DNA of 64,000 nt, from assembly GCA_019925095.2 (NCBI GenBank), contig CM034411.1, positions 15,128,001 through 15,192,000 on the forward strand, written 5' to 3'. A program made the position numbers and the translations under genes. Shown here piece by piece: positions 21,286 to 32,139 of the stretch (positions within the stretch are counted from its first letter, which is position 1; the number at the start of each line of letters is the position of its first letter). The stretch comes from Dendrolimus kikuchii (taxonomy: Eukaryota > Arthropoda > Insecta > Lepidoptera > Lasiocampidae). The notes below the pieces were generated by a model. The model made no database searches. It was not told the DNA's origin and was given only the letters and a program-made list of their open reading frames with translations.

Positions 21286-21689
21286 GTACTATATTACGTT
21301 AAGAATTTATTTATTATAATTTGGTTAATTTATAGATATATATTATTTGTTTCGTTGTGCGTGTTGCTACAATTAAATCTGACCAAACTACCCCCACTGA
21401 ACCTAACTTGCGCCTCTGTAGACACACATTTCGGGAAGCAACGGGATCTAGAACATTGGGGCTGCACCGTGACGCCCTCGTGTAGACTAGGTACTGTAAC
21501 GGCCAGAAGTTTCTGAGCTGACCGGGATCTCTATCTTCGAATGAAAGACTGGTTCAGAGCATATGTTTATATTCGAAATCAAGACACTTTTCATGAGATG
21601 TGTTCTGCTGGCGGGCCGACACAATAATGTCTTCTCTTGTTGTGGGAGGCTTTCTTCGATTAAATTTAAATAAATTACGTTTCTTAATA

Positions 21690-21975
21690 ACCACATTAAA
21701 GTAAAATAGTCGTGGTAACGTGATGGCTAGCGTACACGTCCCAAACTCAAAGGGCGCGGGTTCAATCCTGGTTGGAACGCATGCACCACTTGAGCTGTTT
21801 TCTGATTACTATGACATGATATTGACAATTACCACGTGCTAGTAACGTTAGAGATAATCGATGTGTCAAACCTGCCAAGCCGCCTTGAACAAGCGTGGCG
21901 GGTATACTATCTATTCCCCTATAGCGGGAGGCACAAGCCCAGCAGTGGGACGTTCATGCGCTGTTATTATATTAA
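21690..21975 (+). mobile_element. tSINE1 copy with 13-bp TSD
   Basis: ACGTTTCTTAATA at 21677-21689 and 21976-21988. The tRNA-like head has an A-box-like TGGTAACGTGATGG and B box GGTTCAATCC. The tail is TTATTATA. About 20 bp precede the head. Confidence 0.88.
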
Positions 21976-22107
21976 ACGTTTCTTAATATATCATACCGAC
22001 TAAGGAGGTCAGTAGTTACATCCCGCGGAACTCCGTGAAAATTTTCTCTAAACAAAACCCTTAGCTAATCTCTCTCTCTCTACCTAAGATAGGAAATATC
22101 ACAATTT

Positions 22108-22285
22108 ACAAGATGCCAGGTGGTAGGGCATTTGCCCGACTGGATGGCTACCACCCCTGGTCTAAAGTATGTCGCCATAACAACCTTGAGTTGTGTTCCG
22201 GCATTAGTGACCAGGTTCCAGCCTCCCTTAAGAGACCAGCAGCGCATTTGTAGCAACTTTGCTGTTGCAAATGTCCATAGGCACT
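22108..22285 (+). mobile_element. SINE-B internal fragment
   Basis: From CAGGTGGTAGGGCATTTGCC to CAAATGTCCATAGGC. Both ends are missing, including the poly(A). Confidence 0.8.
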
Positions 22286-22701
22286 TACTATGTGCCCAAA
22301 CAGGACAGGACTCCGGTGGCAAAGTGTAGGTGCAGAGTAACAGTCCTTCATTTAATCGGCGCCAACAAGTCTACAGTCATAATAATGAACCGGAAACGAG
22401 TATACGCATATGAGACTAAATATTATCTTGCACTAATTGTCACAAACATTTACTCAATAACCCGTCTCGATCCGATTTTAATACGTTCAACGATTTACAT
22501 ATGAAAAATAAGGGTCAGCGTTCTATTGATACACTGCATAACTATTTGTGTCAAATCCGTACTAATGTCTATTGAGTGAGTAAATATTATTATCTATATA
22601 TTAATACATGAAGCAAAAACACAGCAAAAACTTTGTACCCCTTTTTACGAAAATTGCGCGGACGGAGGAGTATGAAATTTCGCACATTTATAATAAATAT
22701 A
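22286..22701. other. No recognised gene
   Basis: Unassigned. GTATGAAATTTCGCACATTT near 22670 looks like Helitron interior sequence. Confidence 0.35.
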
Positions 22702-23219
22702 TAAAGCTGAAGTTGGGCTGGGCAGCATTCGGTAAACTTCGTCAAGTCTTCTCGTCGACCATTCCGCAATGCTTGAAGACAAAAGTCTTCGAGCAGTGCG
22801 TCCTCCCCGTCCTGACCTACGGGGCCGAGACATGGACACTTACGGCAGGATTGGTCCACAAGTTCCAAGTCGCTCAACGGGCTATGGAGCGAGCTCTGTT
22901 GGGTGTTTCTCTTATGGATAAAATTAGAAATGAGGATATCCGTAAGAGAACCAAGGTAACCGACATAGCTCGCAAAATTAGCAAGTTGAAGTGGCAGTGG
23001 GCCGGTCACATCTGCCGCAGGACCGATGGCCGATGGAGCAAACGAGTCCTGGAGTGGAGACCGCGTCTCGGTAAACGTAGTGTCGGACGCCCTCCAGCCC
23101 GATGGACCGACGACCTATGCAAGGTCGCCGGCAGGCGCTGGCTGAGGAAATCGGAGGACAGGGATGAGTGGCGCCGTCTTGGAGAGGCCTACGTCCAGCA
23201 GTGGACTGCAAATGGCTGA
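22702..23219 (+). pseudogene. RTE-b endonuclease-RT ORF, C-terminal part
   Basis: An intact frame of about 170 codons after the 5' truncation: KLGWAAFGKLRQVF, VLPVLTYGAETWTL, QRAMERALLGVSLMDKIRN, KLKWQWAGHICRR, SVGRPPARWTDDL and EAYVQQW, ending at TGA. This is the C-terminal domain of RTE-type ORFs, which have apurinic endonuclease, RT and this tail in order. Endonuclease and RT catalytic parts are absent. The expected short-repeat tail is reduced to GACGACGA before a Helitron. Confidence 0.85.
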
Positions 23220-23223
23220 CGAC

Positions 23224-23448
23224 GATATAAAGCTGAAGAGTTTGTTTGTTTGAACGCGCTAATCTCAGGAACTACTGGTCTGATTTGAAAAATTCTTTCA
23301 GTTTTAAATAGCCCATTTATTGAGGAAGGCTATAGACTATATATCATCACACTAAGATCAATAGGAGCCGAGCACCAATGAAGAATGTTTCAAAATCGGG
23401 GGGTCTTGAAAACAAATTCCTCGCGAACGACGTCGCGGGCACAGCTAG
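23224..23448 (+). mobile_element. Hel-C Helitron, first of a tandem pair
   Basis: TATAAAGCTGAAGAGTTTG to GTCGCGGGCACAGCTAG. The 5' TC and nearby bases are missing or fused to the RTE-b tail. Abuts Hel-D at 23449. Confidence 0.8.
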
Positions 23449-23714
23449 TCTTATATATAAAAAAGTGAATCATAGAAATGTATGTACGGGCATAACTTGA
23501 AAAAGACTACCGATTTTGATGAAATTTTGTATGTGTGTTTGAGTGGGTTCCTGGATGGTTTAGATACGCAATTAGGACCGGTAGGTGGCGCTGAGATCGG
23601 GTTCTAGAATCCTCCTAATCATCTGGACCGATTTTGGTGATTTTTTGTGTCAAGAAAAAAAGTCATTTAGGAATTCAGAAAATATGGCGGTACGAAGTTC
23701 GCCGGGTCAGCTAG
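23449..23714 (+). mobile_element. Hel-D Helitron, second of a tandem pair
   Basis: Begins TCTTATATATAAAAAAG immediately after the CTAG of Hel-C. Contains GGTAGGTGGCGCTGAGATCG and ends GTCAGCTAG followed by T. Confidence 0.8.
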
Positions 23715-23869
23715 TAGTTTATACAGAGAAGGAGTGCAGAATGTTAATTTTTTTTTAAATTATGCATAAAAAATACATTAATTAAAAAAAAAATATTACA
23801 CACACTACCATGTATTTGACACACATACGCATATACAATCTTTTGTTTATTGTTAAAGTCAAATTAACA

Positions 23870-23993
23870 GTGTAGCGTTGGCGAAATCTGTGATTAGAGA
23901 AATATAGTCTTTGGCAACAGAACCTATATAATATTCAAACTTATAATTTAAATTAATTGTTATGGTCGAATTTCGACCACGGGCGACCACTAG
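23870..23993 (+). mobile_element. Hel-K Helitron 3' end
   Basis: Same block and terminus as 1285-1415 (palindrome GGTCGAATTTCGACC, then CTAG and T). Confidence 0.6.
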
Positions 23994-24392
23994 TAACTTT
24001 AAACGAGCAATTCTTATATATAGGTATAGAAACCAATTGCCAGCACCTTAATACAATGATTGGTAACCAATTATTTTGTTCATTACGAAATCTTTTTGAA
24101 GTGAAACTTCTATATAAAAGAGGGTCTTAGGTTTTTTCCGTCACGAAAAAAGTTACGGCCGCGTGGAGGAGCGGCATAAATTTAGACTAGACGTGGTGAG
24201 ACGCGGCATAATTTTAGATTATACTATGAATGCATTTTTTGTTTCCGGATCGAGTTAGGTTTCTTTGTTTGATAAAATAAAATATGTTTAAATAAAAAAG
24301 GCATTCATTAAAATGTACCTAACCTACCAAATGATAATTTGCAGTAAACCTGCGAAAAATCAAAATGTGTGCTGGGACGCATAGTAGAAGCG
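23994..24392. other. No recognised gene
   Basis: GAAGTGAAACTTC at about 24099 recurs at about 35346. Two similar units, CGGCATAAATTTAGACTAG and CGGCATAATTTTAGA, lie near 24172-24222. Confidence 0.35.
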
Positions 24393-24552
24393 AAACTTCA
24401 ACGGACAAGTGGAAAAACGAATCGCAACAAAATTTTAACTTAAAGTTTTACGGGCAGCTTTTCAAATGGGACAAGTACATTACCAATCTGCCCGTAAAAC
24501 TTCAAGTTAAAATTTTGTTGTGAGCCGTTTTTCCACTTGTCCGTTGAAGTTT
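24393..24552. mobile_element. Fold-back element with ~65-bp arms
   Basis: Arms 24395-24457 and 24488-24550 are inverted repeats matching at 59 of 63, separated by 30 bp. Each starts with ACTTCAACGGACAAGTGG. The RNA would fold into a near-perfect long hairpin. Most likely a MITE, but a small-RNA hairpin source is possible. Confidence 0.75.
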
Positions 24553-24667
24553 TTTCTGTATCCATACAATGATAATATGTAACAATATACACATCGGCAA
24601 ACCTCAGCCATTAAAAAAATAATGCCGTATTTTGTTTGGTTATATATTTTCTCTTATTTAGCTCTCA

Positions 24668-24800
24668 CTAGCTGTACCTGGCGGACATTATCTTGCCCTT
24701 AAAAAACAAAAATTTAGAAACCGATTGCAACGCCATCAACCGGGACCGATTGTTAATCTAAACTTCTAAAATCTACTTGAAAACACAAGAAAAATTTCAG
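24668..24800 (-). mobile_element. Hel-D-like fragment
   Basis: CTAG at 24669, then CTGTACCTGGCGGACATTAT and CTTGCCCTTAAAAAA, a diverged inverted Hel-D end. Confidence 0.5.
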
Positions 24801-24834
24801 AAATGTTTCGTGTTTACTTATTGAAAGTCACGAG

Positions 24835-24921
24835 TCTACCACCGCTCCCAAAGCAATTTTAGTTACTGTTAAAAGAGAAGAAGCGGCGCAACAGACTCCC
24901 CAGCAACATATCTTTACTTCA
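24835..24921 (-). repeat. Repeat R scrap
   Basis: AGAGAAGAAGCGGCGCAAC with ACTCCCCAGCAACA recalls the LINE-tail repeats at 34610 and 58847. Confidence 0.4.
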
Positions 24922-25180
24922 TCTATATCTATACAAATACATAAAATTGATGTGTCTGTTTGTAATGTCTAAATAACAGCGTTTTACTAAATGCAAATGA
25001 AAGTATGTACGGCACTAAAATGTTTGTCTGTATATCTGTCTGTTTGTTCCGGCTAATCTCTGAAATGGCTGGACCGATTTTGACGGGACTTTCTCCGTCA
25101 GATAGCTGATGTTATAAGAAGTAACTTAGGCTGCTTTAAAAATTAGATTTCCGCGAACAACAAATTATATACCTATATAC
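24922..25180 (+). mobile_element. Hel-O Helitron
   Basis: TCTATATCTATACAAATACA start. The block GACGGGACTTTCTCCGTCAG is the complement of the GAAAGTCCCGTC region in 56142-56402. The CTAG end is decayed. Confidence 0.55.
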
Positions 25181-25232
25181 ACATACATACGACCGCATTA
25201 TTCCGTGCTTAGACTAGCCGTGTATAATCTAG

Positions 25233-25910
25233 GGAGAGAGGTTCAAGTGCGCATGCGTCTCACGGATATATAATAATAATGATAATAATCGGCAGACAAA
25301 CACACATATTGTATATCCCCAAATTAAGCAATTTACGCTTGTGTTATGGGTAATATACAACGGACTACTCTGGGGCCGATCTCAGACACCCAGACCATAG
25401 TAAATAACGGAGAAAATACGTTTCCGAAATTTACTATACCAGGAATCGAACCGGGAGCCTCTGCGTTGTAGTGAGGTAGGCCGGCAAAGGCTTAGCTCGC
25501 TCAACCACAGATACCGAAGTCAGTCGGGGTCCCGGAGGCGTAGATATGCGCATGACTTCCCCCCTTGAAAATACCGCTGCAGGGGCCCTCTAGCATCTAG
25601 AGCAGAGGAGTCTTCACCCCTGTTGACGAAGTGAGTTTGCACTGCTTCCGGGGGCATTCTCAAGCACTGATGCGCTAGGATCAGCGTGGGCGTAACTACG
25701 TTCCAAGTCGCACGCTCTTCCTGCCATAAGCGCGGGGCACATGGGAGGAGGGTGGTTTTAGTGGAGTATTGAGTACTCGAGTCTCCACACAAGCCGGCCG
25801 ATTAGTGTTCGGATTGCCCCCTTGGGAATGCCTCCATAATCGACTATGGTCTAATCCCTAGCAAAGGACCCGGTACTGTGCGAAATGCATTTGCCCCGCC
25901 TTAAAAAAAA
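25233..25910 (+). mobile_element. Composite insertion with 17-bp TSD
   Basis: AGCCGTGTATAATCTAG occurs at 25216-25232 and 25911-25927. The right end is the poly(A) terminus shared with 2585-3442 (CACGCTCTTCCTGCCATAAG, then TGCGAAATGCATTTGCC). A tSINE2 occupies 25285-25515 within it. The upstream sequence differs from the first copy. No intact ORF. Confidence 0.8.
25285..25515 (-). mobile_element. tSINE2 nested in the composite insertion
   Basis: Full-length inverted copy. On the plus strand it runs from ATAATCGGCAGACAAACAC to GCTCAACCACAG, and the B box complement AGGAATCGAACCG is visible. Confidence 0.85.
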
Positions 25911-25927
25911 AGCCGTGTATAATCTAG

Positions 25928-27289
25928 AAAGGCAGATTTTGCTCCATGATTTTAGCCACACTTACCAAAGTACTCAAGTAGCTGTGCCCGATCTCATCCT
26001 CGGAGGTATCTCCCGATACCAATGTCTGGCGCTGCAACTTCATTCCGACACGCGCAACTTTATGTCGCACTACAATCACTAGGGCTGCACACGTTTGAAA
26101 TTTATCGATAATTATTATTTAATTATTTTATGAACGCTATAAAGATATTTTTTTGCTATCGTTACATCTGCAAATTTTATTAGGAGATAAATGGTGGCGC
26201 ATTAACAATATCATTACTAAGCTGTAATAAATGACATTGAACGTAGAAATTGCATTCGTATCAATTTAGCTGTATATTAGTATACAATAATATTTTTATT
26301 AGAAATTTACATACATCTAGATTTTCAAAATAGGAGAAATATCTCTTTCAAGTGTATTATTAATAAAATTGTAATCTGGTTAACCCTTTACGCGAATAAC
26401 GCTATTATAAAAAAGGATTTATGACGACTTTTTCTAAATTATTGAAATTTCTATACATAGACTATAAAAATCAAGCTTACGGCTTGATGAAAACTTGTTA
26501 CAGTCGTTTATTGAATATTTGCAACTATAAATACTCAAAATACAAAAATCCCACATTGCAAAAATGCTGGTGATTTAAATCTTTAATCATATTATGTGCT
26601 TTCGTGCATAATTACGTTTGGGCAACAACCAACGAGAATTTAACAAATTACAAAAAATCCACGCATCGCAATTAAATAAACCGGTACATATATATCCTTA
26701 TACGATATAAAATAATTAAATGTACGCAGAAGAATTTATCGATACACTATGGTGCATTAAAAAAGCCAAATGTTCGCAATAAAATTCACATCACCACCAA
26801 ACAAAAATTTAACCACTAACTATAAACCGCGACACATAAAATCCATCCAATTTTGGAACTTGGCGATCGTAATTTCGATTTTAAACGGAGTTTTCGAAAA
26901 TCCCGTTTGACCGTCCGACCGGTCCGGTTGAACTGAACTAACCGTAGGTTTCACACTCCTTACACTGAAACTGAAATCTAAAGCCGCGTTCATCACAAGC
27001 GGTTCACGGTGTAATTGTGTTACTGCGGTTAGATTAATCCTCTCGTGAGGTACGGTCCCACGTAAATTCAAGTGGTTCGTGTAAATGTCACAATTGTTTA
27101 GGTCGGCCTCAGTCGACTCAATCTGGCGGATAGAGTAGGTTTACATAAACCATTTGATTTATTAACATACTATTTGACTACATTTGACAATGGTATAGCT
27201 ATGCTGGAATCATTATTTTGAGCTCTTAGGCCCGGCACAGAGGGTGCGGTATAGATATAAGGCAATTTTTTGTTTATTATTTATTTTTT
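25928..27289. other. AT-rich stretch without recognised elements
   Basis: About 1.3 kb with few repeat signatures. A GC-richer patch at 26880-27130 has a minus frame (26820-27071) that I do not recognise. The stretch could hold host regulatory or intronic sequence, but nothing shows it. Confidence 0.4.
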
Positions 27290-27555
27290 GTTTTATTATT
27301 GCTGATGCACAAGAGACAGGGTGACGGCGCAACTGTAATAGAGAGTGATTACCGTCGCCTGTAGACATTAGCAACACCAGAGGTGCTGCCAATGTGCTGC
27401 CGGCCTCGAGGAGAGCTGGAACCTGGCCGCTAAAGGAAAGTTGTTAAGACAGTATACTCTAGACCAGGGGTGGTAGCCATCCAGATGGCCAAATACCCTA
27501 CGAACAGGCAGTGTTTACTTTGTCGCTTCTTATGAGCGGCCGGCTTACCCGGTCG
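27290..27555 (-). mobile_element. Diverged SINE-B copy, inverted
   Basis: ACAGTATACTCTAGACCAGG and GGTGGTAGCCATCCAG are intact, but the rest differs widely (GGGTGACGGCGCAACTG for GGCAGACGGCCCACTTG). An old member. Confidence 0.65.
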
Positions 27556-27814
27556 CTTTATGGTTATTAAAAACATAACCTAACCTATATTTAAAAAAAA
27601 TCGGACCTGTTATTTTTTGTCCTTTGTTATTATTTCTTTCACGTATACGTTGACTATAATTTAAATTTTGCTTATTTTTACACTGGGTCGCATGACTTTT
27701 GTGATTAAGGAGGTGGGCACTGCAAATCATTGCTTGTCAGACTATGTTTCGGCACAGCAAAATACTGAGTGCCACCAACCTCATTTCAAAATTGAGGCAC
27801 ACATTTTCATTATT

Positions 27815-28040
27815 ATTGAAGTGCCACATAACTATACCCCACACTATTTCCCCATCCCCCCCCCCCATTCAATTACCGTATCCCATAGCTTCTATCCCAT
27901 TCTTCCTGTTTGACCTATCTATCCCATCCTAAAATTTGACAGCGGGCTGGATTCGCCCCTGGTGTTTCAAACGCCTATTGGTACCGGTAACCGCTTTCCA
28001 TCGGGTGGCCTGTCTGCCTGTTTGCCAGCTCCGCAATAAA
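27815..28040 (+). mobile_element. Tail-I LINE 3' end
   Basis: Pyrimidine-rich TATCCCAT stretch including a C12 run, then GCCCCTGGTGTTTCAAACG, GGTAACCGCTTTCCATCGGG and TTTGCCAGCTCCGCAATAAA. The last ~75 bp resemble the SINE-B tail. Confidence 0.6.
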
Positions 28041-28599
28041 TAAAGGTATGTCTTCCAGCGAAACTGCATTCGCACAAACGTTACAGCAGCTATAACGTGT
28101 TAGGTTCGAAAAAAGAATTCGACACCACAACGCCACTTTTTGGCTATAATGTATCCCCACGGAAATGACGTCATTTATCGTGATAAAACGTATCTGAAAT
28201 GTCAGCCCAGAATATAAACTAGCTCTGTGCCGAGTCTAATTTAAAATCTTAAATATTGTTTTACATGATGCTCTAACATGCAGACAAAAATTCTTAATAT
28301 TGTATTCTCGGAATCTGCTGGGCCGAATAAGCCCCACTGTTTTTTTTCTCTACTTTAAATTCACTGTACTCTACAGATTTATTATATTATGGATTGATGA
28401 ACATAATTGTAATAAAAAATTAAAGGTTGTTGTAATATCATAATGTTAGTTAGTTTGAGAGAGCATTTAATTTTTATTGAAAATTTTAACTTCAGTAATT
28501 TTGATTTAATTGGAGGATAATATAATAAGACTCGTAGACGCAACAGATGACATCAGCTTAATGTTTTGTAAGTTTAATAAAAAATATTTTTGTGAAATG
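28041..28599. other. Mostly unassigned
   Basis: TTCTCGGAATCTGCTGGGCC near 28305 resembles the Hel-F interior (inverted relative to 30485). The rest is unassigned. Confidence 0.35.
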
Positions 28600-28676
28600 C
28601 TTTATGCTCTCCACTGATCGGGGGAAAAACTGATTAGTAAGTAGTGGTTTAGTGTATAAATTCTATCCCTCTATCC

Positions 28677-29285
28677 CGGGGGTTCCCAAAGTAGTCGATA
28701 ACGACCCCCTGGGGTCGACATTAACGAAAACTTATTCTGGGGGTCGAGGAGGCCTAAAAATCGACCCCTATTAATTAACACGATTTCTTATTTGAAACTT
28801 TCAATATACTGTATAAGTTGTGTTACGTGTACAAATGTGTTTTATTAAAAAAATAATTGCCTACTTAAGAATTTTTACGTAATTTGTATTAATAATTATT
28901 AATTACATTTGATATTTACTGAATTTTATGTCTATTTATCGTGGTAGCGTAATGCACCACTTTGGTAGTTATCTGACCTAATGTGCATATTGTTCCAATA
29001 ACCACGTGCTAACAACGGTGAAGGAAAACATCGTAATGCAACCTGCACATCGAGATAGCCGATGTGTCAAATCTGCCAAGCCATCTTGGACAAGCGTGGC
29101 GGGATACTGTCCATTCCTCTATGATGGGAGGCCCGAGCCCAGCAGTAGGACATTTATGGGCTGTTATTCATTCACTCATGTCTACTTATTTTGTAAAATT
29201 TTTATGAGAAAATGATGTCCAAGTCTGAGGTATCAGTTAATTTTGGAAAAGGGGTCTCTTGCCCAAAATAGTTTGGGAATCCCTG
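28677..29285. mobile_element. Non-autonomous hAT-like DNA transposon
   Basis: A perfect 8-bp direct repeat CTCTATCC flanks it (28669-28676, 29286-29293). Its ends CGGGGGTTCCCAAA and TTTGGGAATCCCTG are inverted repeats matching at 12 of 14. An 8-bp TSD and this TIR type fit the hAT superfamily. No transposase frame, and 238 bp of it is a nested tSINE1. It sits in the CTATCCCAT stretch of a tail-I element that resumes at 29286. Confidence 0.85.
28940..29177 (+). mobile_element. tSINE1 nested in the hAT element
   Basis: TSD ATGTCTATTTAT (28928-28939) and ATGTCTACTTAT (29178-29189), one mismatch. The A-box side TGGTAGCGTAATG is present, but the B-box part is deleted. Confidence 0.85.
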
Positions 29286-29415
29286 CTCTATCCCATCCTA
29301 ATGGTTGGCAACGCATTGGCTTCGCCCTCCTGGTGTTGCAAACGTCTGTAGGCGACGGTACCGCTTTCCATTAGGTAGGCCATCTGTGATTTTACCAGCT
29401 TCACAAAAAAGAGCC
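29286..29415 (+). mobile_element. Tail-I LINE 3' end, right of the hAT insertion
   Basis: TTGGCAACGCATTGGCTTCG, GTGTTGCAAACGTCTGTAGG and CGCTTTCCATTAGG, ending in CAGCTTCACAAAAAAG. The left part lies at about 28660-28676. Confidence 0.65.
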
Positions 29416-29802
29416 ACATGAAGAAAAAAAAAAAACATCGAAACGTTGAGTTTTTTAAACCAAAAAATTATAAAAAAATTCGTGGTCGTGTGTGTTAGGA
29501 GCTATTGTTTTGAAGTTAAGCCAAATTTGGTTGGTGCTAAATCTAGCACCATATCTCAAATTGAGATTTAAAAAAGTGGAAAATAATCACAATAAGAAAT
29601 ATGAGTAATTTGTTTATATCATTTATTTATATAATACTAAGACAATTTAAATCTTCTATTATTTATTTATTTTATTTAATAAGGCTCACAGAGAAACAGT
29701 CATATAAATTAATTACATAAGAAAATATTGCTAATTACGAGCCTTAAGGCTAGTATAGATTTACTCAGGTAAGTAGCTTAGAATATATATTTTTATTAAT
29801 TA
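29416..29802. other. Unassigned, small inverted repeats
   Basis: TGGTGCTAAATCTAGCACCA near 29534 and TCTCAAATTGAGA are short palindromes. Otherwise AT-rich. Confidence 0.35.
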
Positions 29803-30240
29803 CTAGGATGTGACCGCCACTTCGTCCACGGCTGGCTTGAAATACCCGGAACACAAAGTACCGCAGTATTTAAATAAGAATATAACCTATCGTTTTAGTG
29901 AAAACTGTGTTGGAATAAGTAAATTTTTATGCACCCGAACGACTAGAAACCGCTCCCGAGAAAATTCCCACGGGATAGAAATATCACACATTTTATTACA
30001 TAAAATTTACTATCGATCAGTGAAAAAATCACATTGGAATTCGAATTTATTTTTCAATCGGGCCATTTTAAATCATTCTCAGAAAAAATCCCATGCTAAA
30101 AAGCAGCGTGTAGATGTTGTCTAAAAATTTACTGTCAATCAGCGAAAACTGCATCGAAGGCGGCTCAGTAGTTTTTACGTGAAACTCTAACAAACAGGCA
30201 AACAGACCAAAAACCTAAAAAAACTTGCATGGTGATGTTT
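29803..30240 (-). mobile_element. Hel-F Helitron, inverted
   Basis: CTAG at 29803, then GACCGCCACTTCGTCCACGG. The far side has GTAGTTTTTACGTGAAACTC. The 104-codon frame at 29810-30124 repeats HxxxxNSH-like stretches from internal sequence repeats and is not a known protein. Confidence 0.5.
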
Positions 30241-30484
30241 TTTTTAAATAGCGTCCATATACAGACACTGCATTTTTAGGATTTTATAATATTATAGATT
30301 TTATTTGAAAACAGAAATCTATAAAGATATTTCATTTGCAGTTTGGATAAAAACTAGTTTTCTTTGAAAAACTCATAGTTCGTTATGTTCCGAAAAGTAA
30401 TACGCTGAAGGAGTAGAATTTTGTCTTCTACAAAAGCAGGTTAATTTAGAAATATAAGACATTTGTAGAGGTTTCGAAATCAAG

Positions 30485-30760
30485 GGGGCTTATTCGGATC
30501 AACAGAATCAGAAAAGGCAGCTTGTACAATTTGTCTCAGCCAGTTAGAGCATCACGTGAATACTAAAAAACGTATTTAAATGAAACTCGATACAGAGCTA
30601 TCTTATATACCGGGTTAACACTTAGGATACTTTTCATCCCGATAAATACCGTCGTTTCCGTGGGATAGATACACTAATATAGTCAAAAAGGTGACGCTAT
30701 GATCGCATTTTGGTACTGTCGTTGAAATACACTAACATTCACGTCGTTGTCATGGCAAAG
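30485..30760 (+). mobile_element. Hel-F Helitron part
   Basis: GGGGGCTTATTCGGATC, ATTTAAATGAAACTCGATAC and GGGTTAACACTTAGGATACT match 40490-40990. Confidence 0.55.
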
Positions 30761-31164
30761 CCAATGAAATTTGCTAACACATGCTATTTCGAAATGTAAT
30801 TCAATAATTCCAAATTTGAATTAATTCAATAAGGTGTACATTATTTATTATAAAATTTATCGATGTCATCACATCACTACTTACTTATTCAAAACTTTAA
30901 ATTAAGAACGATATCAAATTAAGATTAAAGAATGTATTAATGACACTTTCATAGACAAAACTTTTTTCTTTTAAAAGTGGAAGTTGTCATTACATGAAAT
31001 ATGGCGCCAACATTCGGTAATAAGCCGGTTCCTTGCAACAATCCTATATCTAAATTGGATAGATCCTGGGCATGAACACCGAAATTGTGAGTGTGACTGA
31101 GTCATAATCACCGGTAGAAACGATTGACGAAGCTTTTTAGGGTACTACACTAGCCACATATATG

Positions 31165-31495
31165 ATTTTTATTTAGGTTTAAGGCCTAGCTGCCAGGCCT
31201 TTATGCCAGATCTTAGATTACAATATAGTTTCTTCATTTTATTAAGCCTATGTATAGCTCAGCTGAACTGTAGGTTATCAACTGACGCCATTCAACGGAG
31301 ATCTTCTGACAACTCGAAAGGCCACATTTGACTATACAGTTCATATTTTTCACAAAAACACATAATTGCTACTCAAAAACTGTCAATATCCTACAACTAT
31401 TGTTCATTTTAGAGTAATTTTTCACATTTCTGGAAAATAAAACTGCACAGCACAACATCTCCTTTCAGTTCCCGCCACAAACTCTAGCCATATAT
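31165..31495 (+). repeat. Repeat G
   Basis: AAGGCCTAGCTGCCAGGCC, GCCACATTTGACTATACAG and CTCCTTTCAGTTCCCGCC, also at 41112 and 57685 and, inverted, 61827. No TIR or poly(A) seen. Unclassified. Confidence 0.7.
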
Positions 31496-31653
31496 ATGAA
31501 AACAAATACGAATAGGGTAAACTATATAATTATTGACTCTGTCAATTTATTCAAGCTAATAAAAAAAAAATATAGCCCAATTATATATGTATTATTGTTG
31601 TATGGCTACAAAATAACAAAAATATGTTAAGAATTATTATCGTAACTAAATTG

Positions 31654-31951
31654 CGCGTCATGGTAGCGTAATGGCTAGCGCACGCGTCCCAAGCTCAGAG
31701 GGCGCGGGTTCGATCCTGGCCGGAACGCATTCACCACTTAGTCAGGTTTCTGATTTAATGTGCGTATTGTTACAATTACCACCTGCTAACAACGGTGAAG
31801 GAAAACATCGTGATGCAACCTGCACAACGAGATAACCGATGTGTCAAACATGCCAAGCCGCCTTGGACAAGCATGGCGGGTACACTGTCCGTTCCCTATA
31901 ATGGGAGGCCCGAGCCCAGCAGTGGGATATTTATAGGCTGATATTATATTA
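31654..31951 (+). mobile_element. tSINE1, best full-length copy
   Basis: TSD TAACTAAATTG (31643-31653) and TAACTCAATTG (31952-31962). The head has A box TGGTAGCGTAATGG and B box GGTTCGATCC, followed by the family body and an ATTATA tail. A tRNA-derived SINE transcribed by Pol III. Confidence 0.92.
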
Positions 31952-32139
31952 TAACTCAATTGAAAGGGTGACCATCACTGGAGGAGGGGGAAGTGCCAAA
32001 GATGTTGTAATTAACCCTATATACTTAAATGTATATAAAATACATGTTTTTCGCATAATTTTTTTATAATTTTTCACAAAATTAATACTTTTGAATATAT
32101 CCCGAAAAGTGCCATTTTTACACGAAGGTTGGTTGCAGG

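Noticed and set aside
22590..23211. Minus-strand frames opposite RTE-b
   Set aside because: Antisense shadows of the RTE-b C-terminus on the plus strand.
31654..31730. Possible genuine tRNA gene
   Set aside because: A and B boxes are present, but the sequence continues into the tSINE1 body with a TSD, and no full cloverleaf with paired acceptor stem is seen.
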